The translations under genes were made by a program, and so were the position numbers. The notes under the pieces were generated by a model, which had not been told where the DNA came from, made no database searches, and saw nothing but the letters and a program-made list of their open reading frames with translations. DNA of 64,000 nucleotides, taken from Pseudomonas sp. StFLB209. GTDB lineage: Bacteria; Pseudomonadota; Gammaproteobacteria; Pseudomonadales; Pseudomonadaceae. Location of the stretch: assembly GCF_000829415.1 (NCBI RefSeq), contig NZ_AP014637.1, positions 496,001 through 560,000 of the forward strand, given 5' to 3'. Below, piece by piece: positions 1-9,402 of this stretch. Positions within the stretch are counted from its first letter, which is position 1, and each line of letters begins with the position of its first letter.

Positions 1-63
1 TCACAAGGCAATCGGCGCTATCCTGCCCGTTTCCAAATCCCTAACTCTAATAAGGAAATCGTT

Positions 64-1050
64 ATGCCCGCCGTGCAAAACCTTCTCGTGCTCTATACCG
101 GTGGCACGATTGGCATGCAGATGAGCGCCGACGGCCTGGCCCCGGCTTCCGGTTTTGAAGCACGCCTGCGTGCCCAGCAGGCTGAGCAACCGCAACAAGT
201 GCCCGCGTGGACCTTCCGCGAGCTGCTACCGCTGATCGACAGCGCCAACATGAGTCAGAGCAACTGGCTGGCGATGGTCGCGGCGATCCAGCAGGGCGTA
301 GAACAAGGGTGCGACGGCGTGCTGGTGCTGCATGGCACCGATACCCTGGCCTACAGCGCAGCGGCGCTGAGTTTCCTGCTGCTGGGCCTGCCAGTGCCAG
401 TGGTACTGACCGGCTCGATGCTGCCGGCCGGCGCTGACAACAGCGATGCCTGGCCCAACCTGTTCGGTGCCCTGCAAGCCCTGCACGACGGTGTGCCAGC
501 GGGCGTGCACTTGTATTTCAATGGTGCGCTGATGCACGGCGCCCGGGTCAGCAAGCTGCGCAGCGATGCCTTCGATGCCTTCCAGGTGATGCCGCGTCTG
601 CGTCAGGGCGAGCACCTGGCCGAGTTGCCAGCGAGCATCGACTACCGCCAGCCGCGCGAAGCGGTCAATCTGCTCAGCCTGCCACTGGTTCCCGGCCTGC
701 GCGCCGAACACCTGCGCGCCCTGCTGGGCAGCGGCGTACAGGGCCTGCTGCTGGAATGCTACGGCAGCGGCACCGGGCCTTCGGACAACGCCGAACTGCT
801 CGAGGTACTGCGTCAGGCGCATGCCCAAGGCGTGGTGCTGGCCGCTATCAGCCAGTGTCCGCAAGGGCATGTGGAGTTTGGTGTGTACGCGGCGGGCAGC
901 CAACTGGCCTCGGCCGGCTTGGTGTCTGGCGGTGGCATGACCCGCGAAGCAGCGCTGGGCAAACTGTTTGCGCTGATTGGCGCGGGGTTGACGCAGAAAG
1001 AGGTTGAGCAGTTGTTTGTGCTGGACTTGTGTGGCGAGCGTAGCGAGTGA
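64..1050 (+). CDS. ansA: Type I L-asparaginase
   Basis: Hydrolyses L-asparagine to aspartate and ammonia, probably in the cytoplasm because no signal peptide is seen. The 328-residue length fits type I (AnsA-like) enzymes. The N-terminal threonine loop LYTGGTIGM (about residues 10-18) and the second active-site motif LHGTDTLAYSA (about residues 95-105) are both present. The start is preceded by an AAGGAAA ribosome-binding site. A REP repeat follows the gene. Glutaminase side activity is possible and cannot be judged from sequence. Confidence 0.9.
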   Translation: MPAVQNLLVLYTGGTIGMQMSADGLAPASGFEARLRAQQAEQPQQVPAWTFRELLPLIDSANMSQSNWLAMVAAIQQGVEQGCDGVLVLHGTDTLAYSAAALSFLLLGLPVPVVLTGSMLPAGADNSDAWPNLFGALQALHDGVPAGVHLYFNGALMHGARVSKLRSDAFDAFQVMPRLRQGEHLAELPASIDYRQPREAVNLLSLPLVPGLRAEHLRALLGSGVQGLLLECYGSGTGPSDNAELLEVLRQAHAQGVVLAAISQCPQGHVEFGVYAAGSQLASAGLVSGGGMTREAALGKLFALIGAGLTQKEVEQLFVLDLCGERSE

Positions 1051-1078
1051 GGGGTCATTGATTTACATCGATGCCCCG

Positions 1079-1182
1079 GTGGGAGCAGCCGGCCGGCGCT
1101 CCGGTTGCTCGTGAAGAGGCCAGTAAAGTCACAGCATCTACTGCGAATGTGCGGCAGTCTTCGCGACCAAGGTCGCTCCCAC
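1079..1182. repeat. REP-type palindromic repeat pair
   Basis: Begins GTGGGAGCAGCC and ends with the inverse GGTCGCTCCCAC, with the conserved middle GAAGAGGCCAGTAAAG and CTGCGAATGTG seen in the other long REP units of this window. It fills the gap between asparaginase and the convergent aldehyde dehydrogenase. Confidence 0.75.
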
Positions 1183-1227
1183 AAAGGCATGCTGCGCGAC
1201 AGCGCGGCCGAGGCGGCGGGCGATCTC

Positions 1228-2652
1228 CTACAGGCAACGGGTCACGTGCTTGACCGACTGATACGCTGCCAGCCCCCACGGCCCCAGCTCGCGGCCGATG
1301 CCGCTGGCCTTGGTGCCGCCCCAGGAGGTTTCGACAAACACCGCCTGGACCGAGTTGATCCACACATGCCCCACTTCCAGCGCATCGGCGACCCGCTCGG
1401 CACGTTCGAGGTCTGCGCTGGCCACCGTGGCAACCAGGCCGAAGCGGCTGTCATTGGCCAGGGCAATGGCCTGTTGTTCGGTGCTGAAACGCCGGGTGCA
1501 CAACACCGGGCCGAAGATTTCTTCCTGCCACAGGCGGCTGCTGTCTGGCACGTCGACATACAGCGTCGGGCTGACGAACCAGCCGGCGCGCTGCGGCACT
1601 GAACCACCGGCCAGGCACTGCAACCCCTCGTTACGGGCAATCGCCAGATACTCAGTAACCTTTTGCCATTGCGCCTCGCTGGTCAGCGGGCCCATGTCGA
1701 TGTCTTCGGTCAGCGGGTTACCCACACGCAACGCAGCAAAGGCCGCCTGCAAGCGCGGAATCAACGCTTCGGCAATGCCGTCCTGAATCAACAAGCGCGA
1801 GGTGGCCGAACACATTTGCCCGGCGTTCCAGCAGATCCCTGCAACGATCCAGTCGACGGCCTGGTCCGGGTCGCAATCATCGAACACGATAAATGCCGAC
1901 TTGCCACCCAGTTCCAGGGTCACCGGTCGGCAATAAGCAGCAGCGCTGCGCATCACCTGGCTGCCGACGCCGTTGCTGCCGGTGAACGACAGCTTGTCGA
2001 GGCCGCGGTGCTCGCTGAGCGCCGCGCCGGTGGCGGCCTTGCCGGTAACGATGTTCAAAACGCCGACGGGCAAGCCAAGTTGCTCGGCGATCTGGCCGTA
2101 GGTCTGCTCGATCAACGGGGTGATTTCCGACGGTTTGAGCACCACGGTGCAGCCCGCCGCCAAGGCCGGGGCGAGCTTCCAGGCGCTGGTGACCAGCGGG
2201 AAATTCCACGGCACGATCAGGCCCACCACACCCACCGGCTCCAGGCGGGTGCGCGCAGTGAAGCCCGGTGCCGCCAACTCGACCTGGCGGTCGGCGGGCT
2301 GGGTTTCGATCAGGTTGGCGTAGTAGTTGAAGGTCGCCACGGCATCGTCGAGATCCACCTCGGCCTCATGCCGGGGTTTGCCGTTGTTGCGCATTTGCAG
2401 GGTGATCAAGGCTTCACGGCGCTGAGTCAGTTGCCCGGCAAACTGGCGCAGGATGGCGGCGCGCTCGGCAACCGGCGTGGCCTTCCAGCCCGGCAAGGCC
2501 AAACGGGCGGCGGCGACCGCCTGATCGACCTGGGCGGCGCTGGCCGAGATCAGCTCGGCGATGGGCTGACCGAGCGCCGGGTCGTGTACCACAAGGACGT
2601 CATCGCCCTCGCCGGTCAGCCACTGGCCGTTGATGTAATGAGGGGTGTGCAT
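1228..2652 (-). CDS. NAD(P)-dependent aldehyde dehydrogenase (guanidinobutyraldehyde/aminobutyraldehyde type)
   Basis: A 474-residue ALDH-superfamily enzyme with the cofactor-loop motif FTGSNGVG, catalytic Glu in LELGGKS and catalytic Cys in GQMCSATS. It sits in a minus-strand cluster with a 2-ketoarginine decarboxylase-like enzyme and guanidinobutyrase. The inferred substrate is therefore 4-guanidinobutyraldehyde, giving 4-guanidinobutyrate, as for KauB-like enzymes. The start at 2652 (MHTPHYINGQW) is chosen because the 28 codons upstream are translated REP sequence. Betaine-aldehyde or 4-aminobutyraldehyde dehydrogenase is an alternative. Confidence 0.85.
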   Translation of the reverse strand: MHTPHYINGQWLTGEGDDVLVVHDPALGQPIAELISASAAQVDQAVAAARLALPGWKATPVAERAAILRQFAGQLTQRREALITLQMRNNGKPRHEAEVDLDDAVATFNYYANLIETQPADRQVELAAPGFTARTRLEPVGVVGLIVPWNFPLVTSAWKLAPALAAGCTVVLKPSEITPLIEQTYGQIAEQLGLPVGVLNIVTGKAATGAALSEHRGLDKLSFTGSNGVGSQVMRSAAAYCRPVTLELGGKSAFIVFDDCDPDQAVDWIVAGICWNAGQMCSATSRLLIQDGIAEALIPRLQAAFAALRVGNPLTEDIDMGPLTSEAQWQKVTEYLAIARNEGLQCLAGGSVPQRAGWFVSPTLYVDVPDSSRLWQEEIFGPVLCTRRFSTEQQAIALANDSRFGLVATVASADLERAERVADALEVGHVWINSVQAVFVETSWGGTKASGIGRELGPWGLAAYQSVKHVTRCL

Positions 2653-2689
2653 GGTCAGTCTTTCCAGAGTGTGAAATGGAATGCGCGTT

Positions 2690-2752
2690 GTAGGAGCGGC
2701 TTCAGCCGCGAAGGCTTCGCCGCTAACGCAGATCACCGCCCGGTCGCTCCTG
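2690..2752. repeat. REP repeat
   Basis: GTAGGAGCGGCTTCAGCCGCGAAG followed by an imperfect inverse ending GGTCGCTCCTGC. It lies between the decarboxylase and the aldehyde dehydrogenase and is read through by the artificial N-terminal extension of the latter. Confidence 0.8.
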
Positions 2753-2768
2753 CAGGGTCAAGCCGATA

Positions 2769-4370
2769 TCAAGGCGCAAACGGCGGTGCCTGGTTGATTT
2801 CGATAATCAACGGTCGATCACTCGGCGCTTCGCGCAGCAGCGCTTGTAAATGCGCATGGTCGCGGGCGCGTTCGGCGGCGCAGCCGAAGCCGCGGGCGAT
2901 GGTCAGAAAATCAGGGGTATAGATATCCACGCCCAACGGGGTGATGTCGCGGCGCTGCATGTAGCTTTTGATCTCGCCATAGCCCTGGTTATTCCACAGC
3001 AGCACGATGATCGCGACCTGCGCCTCCACGGCGCTGGCCAGTTCCGGCAGGCTGAACTGCATGCCGCCGTCGCCCATCAGGCTGATCACCGGTCGCCCCG
3101 GCTCGGCCAGTTTGGCGCCTATGGCGGCCGGCAGGCCGTAACCCAAAGTGCCGTAGCCGGTGGACGAGTTGAACCAGCGGCGCGGGCCGGGCAGTTCCAT
3201 CAGGTGGTTGCCGCTGTACACGGTCTGGGTCGAGTCGCCGACAAAACGCGCTTCGGGTAACACCTCCAGCACAGCGTCGAACAACCGCCGGTAATGCGCC
3301 CAGCCACTAAAATCCTCGGCCAATTGCCCGCGCACCTCGGCGGCACGTTGGGCGCCGGGGCTGTCGGCGCTCAACGTCCGGGCCGGCAATAGCGCCAACA
3401 GCGCCTGCATGGCCTGGCGTGCATCACTGATAATCGCCAGAGCCGGCGCATGGTTGCGGGTCAGTTGTTCGGCGTCGATGTCGATGCGGATCAGCTCGCC
3501 GCCAACCCGGAAATTGCCATCGAACACCACGTCGTAATCGGTCTCGCCCAGTTCGGTGCCAATCGCCAGAACCACATCGGCGTGCAGCGCCAGTTGCCGC
3601 ACCGGCACCAACGACTGGTTGCTGCCCAGCAGCAGCGGATGATCACCCGGCAGCAAGCCCTTGGCATTGATGGTCAGTGCAGTCGGTGCGTCGAGCCGGG
3701 TGGCCAGTTCCGCCGCCTCCTGCACCGCTTCGACACACCCGCCGCCCAGCAACAGCAAGGGACGTTGGGCCTGGCTCAGCCGCCGTGCAGCTTCAGCGAT
3801 GGCCCCCGCCTCCGCTACCGGGCGCGGCACCCGGCAGCGCGGCGCAAGCACCAAGTGATCGGCCGGCGCAGTAATGATGTCCAGCGGCAACTCGATATGC
3901 ACCGGCCGTGGCCGCTGGCTGTCGAACACCGCAAAGGCGCGGGCCAGCACGGCGGGCAGTTCCTCAACGCTCATCAGGGTATGGCTGAAGGCGCTGACCC
4001 CGGCGACCATCGCCCGCTGGTTGGGCAGTTCGTGCAGGTAACCCTTGCCCAGCCCGAGCCGCGCGCGTTCATTCACGCTGCTGATTACCAGCATTGGGAT
4101 CGAGTCGGCGTAGGCTTGGCCCATGGCGGTAAGGATGTTGGTCATGCCCGGCCCGGTGATGATGAAGCACACACCCGGCTGGCCGCTGACCCGCGCATAA
4201 CCGTCGGCCATAAAACCCGCGCCCTGTTCATGGCGCGGGGTGATGTGGCGGATGCCGCTGCTCGGCAGGCCGCGATACAGCTCAACGGTGTGCACACCGG
4301 GGATGCCGAATACCGTATCGACGCCCCAGGCTTGCAGTTGTTTGACGAGGAATTCTCCACAGGTGGTCAT
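2769..4370 (-). CDS. ThDP-dependent decarboxylase, 5-guanidino-2-oxopentanoate (2-ketoarginine) decarboxylase-like
   Basis: A 533-residue enzyme of the acetolactate-synthase fold. The N-terminal PYR domain has FGIPGVHTVELYRG and the catalytic-Glu region PRHEQGAGFMADGYAR. The C-terminal PP domain has the GDG...NN thiamine-diphosphate motif (MGDGGMQF ... LLWNNQGYGE). AruI and its paralogues next to gbuA convert 2-ketoarginine to 4-guanidinobutyraldehyde. The adjacent aldehyde dehydrogenase and guanidinobutyrase support that role. The start at 4370 (MTTCGEFLVKQL) is preferred for its AGGA site; an upstream ATG at 4397 lacks one. No arginine aminotransferase (AruH) is in the window. Confidence 0.8.
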   Translation of the reverse strand: MTTCGEFLVKQLQAWGVDTVFGIPGVHTVELYRGLPSSGIRHITPRHEQGAGFMADGYARVSGQPGVCFIITGPGMTNILTAMGQAYADSIPMLVISSVNERARLGLGKGYLHELPNQRAMVAGVSAFSHTLMSVEELPAVLARAFAVFDSQRPRPVHIELPLDIITAPADHLVLAPRCRVPRPVAEAGAIAEAARRLSQAQRPLLLLGGGCVEAVQEAAELATRLDAPTALTINAKGLLPGDHPLLLGSNQSLVPVRQLALHADVVLAIGTELGETDYDVVFDGNFRVGGELIRIDIDAEQLTRNHAPALAIISDARQAMQALLALLPARTLSADSPGAQRAAEVRGQLAEDFSGWAHYRRLFDAVLEVLPEARFVGDSTQTVYSGNHLMELPGPRRWFNSSTGYGTLGYGLPAAIGAKLAEPGRPVISLMGDGGMQFSLPELASAVEAQVAIIVLLWNNQGYGEIKSYMQRRDITPLGVDIYTPDFLTIARGFGCAAERARDHAHLQALLREAPSDRPLIIEINQAPPFAP

Positions 4371-4408
4371 GGCCGGTTCCTGATTGAAATTAGACATGGA
4401 TAACGCGC

Positions 4409-5797
4409 TCAGCCCGCTTGCACAGTGTGTTCAGCCGCAGGGCGGGGGCGGGTCAGCAAACTGACCAGCACAAAACTCACCAGCCCCAGGCTCAGGCTGT
4501 AATAGATCGGCGTGTTGGCTTCCAGACCGTCCTTGAACATGAACACCAGCGCCGCCAGGCAGCCGAGGCTCATGCTGGCGATGGCACCGGCGGTGGTCGC
4601 ACGTTTCCAGTAAATGGCGCCCAGCATCGGGATCAGGATGCCACCGACCAGCAGGTTATAGGCCAGGGTCAGGGCGCCGATCACGTCGTTGACGATCAAG
4701 GCGATGGCCAGCATCAGCAAGCCGGTCAGCAGGGTGAACAAGCGCGCCATGCCCAGGCTCGACTCACGCCCACCGCGCAGGCGCGGCAGCAGGTCTTCGG
4801 TGATGGTGGTCGAGGCGGCAAGCAGGCCGGCACTGGCAGTGGACATCATCGCCGCCAGCGCCGCCGCGATCACCAGACCACGAATGCCATCAGGCAAGGC
4901 GCTTTTCACGATCGCGGCAAAGGCGTTGTTCGGCGAGTCCAGCTCCGGCAGCAGCACCTTGGCGCACATGCCGATCAGCGCACCGACCAGGCCGTAGATC
5001 ACGCAGTAAACCCCGGCCATGCTGCCCGCCACCCGCGCCACGCCCTCACTGCGGGCAGTGAACACCCGTTGCCAGATGTCCTGGCCAATCAGGATGCCGA
5101 AGAAGTAGATCAAAAAGTAGGTGATGATGGTGTCGTAGCCGATGGTGGTCAGGCTGAACGCGCTGGACGGCAGCCGCGCCACCAGCTCATCCCAGCCGCC
5201 GACGCGGTACAGGCAGATCGGCAGCAGGACGAACATCAGGCCGACGGTCTTGATCACGAACTGGACGATATCGGTCAGGGTCAGCGACCACATGCCGCCG
5301 ATGCTCGAATACACCACCACCACGCCGCCACCGAGCAGCAGCGCCGACCAGAACGGCAGCGCAAACAGCACCTGCAGCACAGTACCGATGGCCAGGGTCG
5401 AGACCACGCCGATCATCAGCGCATAGGCAAACATGATCACCGCACTGGCCTGACGGGCCATGGGCGTGTAGCGCCGCTCCAGAATCTGGGTCACGGTAAA
5501 GATCCGCAGCTTCAGCAACGGCCGGGCGAGGAACAGGTTGAGCACGATGATGCCCACCCCCAACGCCGCACACAGCCAGAAACCCGACAGGCCATGCACA
5601 TAACCCAGCCGCACCGTGCCGACCGTGGCCGCACCGCCGAGCACCGTGGCCGCCATGGTGCCCATATAGAAGGCCGGCCCGAGGTTACGCCCGGCGACCA
5701 GAAACTCTTCCGGGTTACGCGCCCGGCGCATGCCGTACCAGCCCAGCAACAGCATGCCGAGGGCGTACAAAAGGACAACGGAGATATCCAGGATCAT
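4409..5797 (-). CDS. Sodium:solute symporter (SSS family)
   Basis: A 462-residue protein made almost wholly of hydrophobic helices (about 13 predicted). The N-terminus MILDISVVLLYALGMLLLG and the following RNPEEFLVAGR are typical of SSS transporters. It lies 38 bp upstream of the decarboxylase gene (ATG at 4370), in the position held by an SSS transporter in the P. aeruginosa gbuA region. It probably imports a guanidino compound or related amino acid with Na+; the substrate is an inference from context. Confidence 0.82.
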   Translation of the reverse strand: MILDISVVLLYALGMLLLGWYGMRRARNPEEFLVAGRNLGPAFYMGTMAATVLGGAATVGTVRLGYVHGLSGFWLCAALGVGIIVLNLFLARPLLKLRIFTVTQILERRYTPMARQASAVIMFAYALMIGVVSTLAIGTVLQVLFALPFWSALLLGGGVVVVYSSIGGMWSLTLTDIVQFVIKTVGLMFVLLPICLYRVGGWDELVARLPSSAFSLTTIGYDTIITYFLIYFFGILIGQDIWQRVFTARSEGVARVAGSMAGVYCVIYGLVGALIGMCAKVLLPELDSPNNAFAAIVKSALPDGIRGLVIAAALAAMMSTASAGLLAASTTITEDLLPRLRGGRESSLGMARLFTLLTGLLMLAIALIVNDVIGALTLAYNLLVGGILIPMLGAIYWKRATTAGAIASMSLGCLAALVFMFKDGLEANTPIYYSLSLGLVSFVLVSLLTRPRPAAEHTVQAG

Positions 5798-5861
5798 GCT
5801 CTTTTTCTCGTTTTATCTGGAAAGGGTCCGGGCCCGCACGCGCCCGGAATTGGCAAGGCGA

Positions 5862-7361
5862 TCAGACCGGTGAGGCGTTGTTTAGCGGGGCAGCACCGGG
5901 CTGCTTGCAGCGCACCCAGCGCGGGCCGGCCGGGCCGTAGACAGCGGCCGGTTCCGCAAAGGTATTGAGCAGGGTCAGGTACAGCAGCGCCGCCATACCC
6001 AGAGTGATCGGCAGGCTGATATCGATGCCGCCGGCCAGTTCGCCCAGTGGCCCGACAAACTGCCCCGGCAGGTTGACGAAGCACAGGCCCAGCGCCGCGC
6101 TGGGCAACCACGCCCCCAGGCCGCGCCAGTTCCAGCCGTGGTGAAACCAGTAATGGCCGCCGCGCTCGCCACGGGTGAACACCTGCAAATCATCGGCGTG
6201 GTAAAAGCCGCGCCGGGTGATCAGGCCGAGGATCATCACCACCATCCACGGGCTGGTGCAGGTGATGATCAGCACCGCAAAGGTCGACACGCTCTGCACC
6301 AGGTTGAAGGCAAACCGGCCGATGAAGATAAAGGCGATGGCCGCCACACCGATCAGCAGCGTGGCGCCGGCGCGGCTGAGCAGCTGCGGGAACATGCTCG
6401 ACATGTCCAGGCCGGTGCCGTACAGCGCCGTGGTGCCGGTCGACAGCCCGCCGATCACCGCAATCAGGCACACCGGCAGGAAGAACCAGCCCGGCGCAAT
6501 CGCCAGCAGACCACCGACATAGTTATTGGCCTCGATGTACTGCGGCGCCTGACTGGCCACCAGCGTGGCGGTACACAGGCCGAACAGGAACGGAATCAAG
6601 GTGCCGGCCTGGGCCGCCAGTACGGCGAGCATGATGCGAACTTTGGAGGTTTCACGCGGGATATAGCGCGACCAGTCGCCGAGAAACGCGCCGAACGACA
6701 CCGGGTTGCTCATCGCCAATAACGCCGCGCCAACGAATGCCGCCCAGAACCCGGCATGGCCGAGATTCACGCTACCGGCATAGCCCGCATCGAACGGCCC
6801 GGCAAAGGCTGCGATGCCCAGCAAGAACAACAGGCTCGACGCCCACACCGCAATCTTGTTAACCCACAACATGAAGCGAAAGCCAAAGATGCACACCACC
6901 AGCACCAGCACCGCAAACAACCCGTAGGCCAGGCCCAGACTCAGGTCGTTTTCCGGCAGGCCGACCAAGCGCTGCGCGCCGCCGACCAAGGCATCGCCAG
7001 AACTCCACACCGACAGCGAGAAGAACGCCACCGCCGTGAGCAACGACAGGAATGAGCCGACGATCCGCCCGTGCACGCCAAAATGTGCCCCGGACGACAC
7101 CGCATTGTTGGTGCCGTTGAGCGCACCAAACAGCCCCATCGGCGCCAGGATCAGCGCACCGACTGCCACCCCCAGCACAATCGCCCAGACCCCGGCCTGG
7201 AACGACAGCCCGAACAACACCGGGAAACTGCCCAGCACCGCCGTGGAAAAGGTATTGGCCCCGCCGAAGATCAGCCGGAACAGATCAATGGGGGATGCAT
7301 CGCGTTGGTTGTCGGGGATCTGCTCGACACCAAAGGTTTCGATACCAGTCGAATGACTCAT
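5862..7361 (-). CDS. NCS1-family cytosine/purine-type permease
   Basis: A 499-residue, roughly 12-helix transporter. The N-terminal FGGANTFSTAVLGSFP and the central SNPVSFGAFLGDWSRYIP are hallmarks of purine-cytosine permeases of the NCS1 group. It is the second transporter in the guanidinobutyrate cluster and lies 64 bp from the SSS gene. Its substrate may be a guanidino compound instead of a nucleobase; that is inferred only from neighbours. Confidence 0.82.
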   Translation of the reverse strand: MSHSTGIETFGVEQIPDNQRDASPIDLFRLIFGGANTFSTAVLGSFPVLFGLSFQAGVWAIVLGVAVGALILAPMGLFGALNGTNNAVSSGAHFGVHGRIVGSFLSLLTAVAFFSLSVWSSGDALVGGAQRLVGLPENDLSLGLAYGLFAVLVLVVCIFGFRFMLWVNKIAVWASSLLFLLGIAAFAGPFDAGYAGSVNLGHAGFWAAFVGAALLAMSNPVSFGAFLGDWSRYIPRETSKVRIMLAVLAAQAGTLIPFLFGLCTATLVASQAPQYIEANNYVGGLLAIAPGWFFLPVCLIAVIGGLSTGTTALYGTGLDMSSMFPQLLSRAGATLLIGVAAIAFIFIGRFAFNLVQSVSTFAVLIITCTSPWMVVMILGLITRRGFYHADDLQVFTRGERGGHYWFHHGWNWRGLGAWLPSAALGLCFVNLPGQFVGPLGELAGGIDISLPITLGMAALLYLTLLNTFAEPAAVYGPAGPRWVRCKQPGAAPLNNASPV

Positions 7362-7499
7362 GGGTAACTCCAGCGCCTGTCACGGTTGTTGTAAGGCCAG
7401 CGCAGGCACGCTGACCCTTTATGGCCGCCCGTTAACCCCGGGCGGAAGGTTGGATCTGATTCTTGTAATGTTGCCGACCTGCCGGTCCTGTGCGGTCCC

Positions 7500-7557
7500 G
7501 TAGGACCGGCTTCAGCCGGGAATGCTGGCTACCATTCGCGGCTGAAGCCGCTCCTAC
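7500..7557. repeat. REP repeat
   Basis: GTAGGACCGGCTTCAGCC facing the inverse GGCTGAAGCCGCTCCTAC across a 20-base centre. It separates the permease gene from the NTF2-like gene and may form a stable hairpin in the mRNA. Confidence 0.8.
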
Positions 7558-7579
7558 AGCGACCCAAACAGCGCCACCG

Positions 7580-7969
7580 TCATCCGGCCGTCACAGCCGA
7601 CAAATGCTCATGCCACGCCACCCAGCGCTGGCCCTCACGGCGAAACACAATGGTCTCGCGCTCTTGCACCGCCACGTCCTCACCCGCCAGCCGCAGCCGG
7701 GTCGCGACGTCATGCACAAAGATCGCCACCTCCCCATGCACACTGACCGTGGCATTGCTCGACTCACAGCCCAGCACGGCAAAGCCGTCAGCCTGCCACT
7801 CGCGCCACAGCGCCTCGTACTCGGCCCGGCTGTTCAACCGCTTGTCCACGGTATGAAAAACAAAGCTGGCGTCTGCACTGAAACAGCCGAAATACGCCGC
7901 CGTGTCGTTACTGGCAAAGGCCCGCACCAGCGCCGCCGCCGCTTCATGCACCTCAAGCTCGCGGCTCAT
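7580..7969 (-). CDS. NTF2-like / SnoaL-like small protein (DUF3225-type)
   Basis: A 129-residue single-domain protein with the cone-fold pattern of NTF2-like proteins: an N-terminal helix (AAAALVRAFASNDTAAYFGCF), then HTVDKRLNSRAEYEALWREW, ending in strands with a WVAWHEHLS tail. Its ATG overlaps the stop of the guanidinobutyrase gene in an ATGA junction, so the two are translationally coupled. A gene of this kind lies between gbuA and the transporters in other pseudomonads. Its role is unknown; it may be a small accessory enzyme or binding protein. Confidence 0.7.
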   Translation of the reverse strand: MSRELEVHEAAAALVRAFASNDTAAYFGCFSADASFVFHTVDKRLNSRAEYEALWREWQADGFAVLGCESSNATVSVHGEVAIFVHDVATRLRLAGEDVAVQERETIVFRREGQRWVAWHEHLSAVTAG

Positions 7970-8925
7970 CGGCGCACCACCCCCGGCAGCACACAGAGCA
8001 TTTCGTAAAGCAGGTTGGCGCCCAGCAGCGAGGTATTGCCGGTGGTGTCATACGGCGGCGACACCTCAACCAGATCGCAGCCGATCAAGTCCAGCCCCTG
8101 GCAACCGCGAATAATCTCCAGCGCCTGAATGGTGGTCAGGCCACCGACTTCCGGCGTCCCGGTGCCCGGCGCCCAGGCCGGGTCGATGCCGTCGATATCG
8201 AAGGACAGATATACCGGCCCGCCGCCGACCTTCTCGCGCACTTCAGCCATCAGCGGGGTCAGCGACTGGTGCCAGCACTGTTCGGCCTGCACCACCCGAA
8301 AGCCCTGCTTGCGGCTCCAGTTGAAATCCTCGGCGGTATAACCCTGGGCACGCAGGCCGATCTGCACCACCCGGTCGCTGTCCAGCAGGCCCTCTTCCTG
8401 CGCGCGGCGGAAGGTCGTGCCGTGGGCGATCTTCTCGCCGAACATGTGGTCGTTGACGTCGGCATGCGCATCGATATGCACCAGCCCGACCTTGCCGTGC
8501 TTCTTCTTGATGGCGCGCAGGATCGGCAGGGTCAGGGTGTGGTCACCGCCCAGCGTCAGCGGGATGATGCCGTGATCGAGAATGCGGTCGTATTCCTGCT
8601 CGATGATGCGCACGGCATCCAGCAGGTTGAAGGTATTAATGGCAACGTCGCCAATGTCCGCCACGTTCAGCGAATCGAACGGCGCGGCGCCGGTGGCCAT
8701 GTTGTAAGGGCGGATCATCACCGACTCGGCACGAATCTCCCGCGGCCCGAAACGGGTGCCGGAACGCAGCGACGTACCGATATCCAGCGGGATGCCGACA
8801 AACGCGGCGTCGAGCTTGTTCAGCTCTTCAGGGCTTTGCACATGCGGCAGGCGCAACATGGTGGCGATACCACCGAAACGGGGCATCTCGTTGCCGCCCA
8901 AAGGCTGGTGGAAGGTCTTGTCCAC
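7966..8925 (-). CDS. gbuA: Guanidinobutyrase (ureohydrolase)
   Basis: Hydrolyses 4-guanidinobutyrate to 4-aminobutyrate and urea. The 319-residue protein carries all arginase-family Mn ligand motifs: GGDHT, DAHADVND and SFDIDGIDPAWAPGTGTPE. The N-terminus (PRFGGIATMLRLP) and gene order match GbuA more than agmatinase SpeB. It is the first gene of the minus-strand cluster, divergent from a LysR regulator, and is coupled to the downstream NTF2-like gene. Confidence 0.88.
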   Translation of the reverse strand: MDKTFHQPLGGNEMPRFGGIATMLRLPHVQSPEELNKLDAAFVGIPLDIGTSLRSGTRFGPREIRAESVMIRPYNMATGAAPFDSLNVADIGDVAINTFNLLDAVRIIEQEYDRILDHGIIPLTLGGDHTLTLPILRAIKKKHGKVGLVHIDAHADVNDHMFGEKIAHGTTFRRAQEEGLLDSDRVVQIGLRAQGYTAEDFNWSRKQGFRVVQAEQCWHQSLTPLMAEVREKVGGGPVYLSFDIDGIDPAWAPGTGTPEVGGLTTIQALEIIRGCQGLDLIGCDLVEVSPPYDTTGNTSLLGANLLYEMLCVLPGVVRR

Positions 8926-9402
8926 GGGGTGGCCTCACATTGTTCTAATTGGTGTGCGGCCATTCTGGTGACGCCCCGCAGGCAGAAGAATCGCTGCGGG
9001 CAAATACTTAGTTCAGAGATTTCTAAACTATCAGCCGCCTGGCTGACGCCCGTAGGAGCGGCTTCAGCCGCGAAGCTTCAGTCACCGCAGTCGCCAGCAG
9101 AACTTGCTTCCTCCCACCGGATTTGCGTCATACCTACTTTCTGAGCAAGGCGCAGATCCCGGTGGAAGTTGGCTTGCCAACGAATGCGGCGGCACATCCA
9201 CTGCAGACGGGCCGGCTTACTGGCTATTTCATGGGCGACCGCCTGGTTCCTCCCGCAGATCAGAGTCAAATCTGAACTTGAGCACGACACAAAACTGATG
9301 GGCCCCAGCTCGCTAGCGAAACGGCCCATCAGCCCCCCCCCCACCTACCCCACAAACCCCAACCCCCATTAAACTGCCACCAGTCCAAAGCCCGGTGCCC
9401 CC
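8926..9402. promoter_or_regulatory. gbuA / lysR divergent intergenic region with REP repeats
   Basis: This 477-bp region must hold the promoters of both divergent genes. A REP half (GTAGGAGCGGCTTCAGCC) lies at 9052-9077, and a second palindrome-like stretch follows to about 9250 (CCGGATTTGCG, GGCTTGCC). Just before the LysR start there is a C-rich, nearly G-free run (about 9330-9370) that includes a homopolymeric C tract. No convincing gene is present. Confidence 0.5.
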
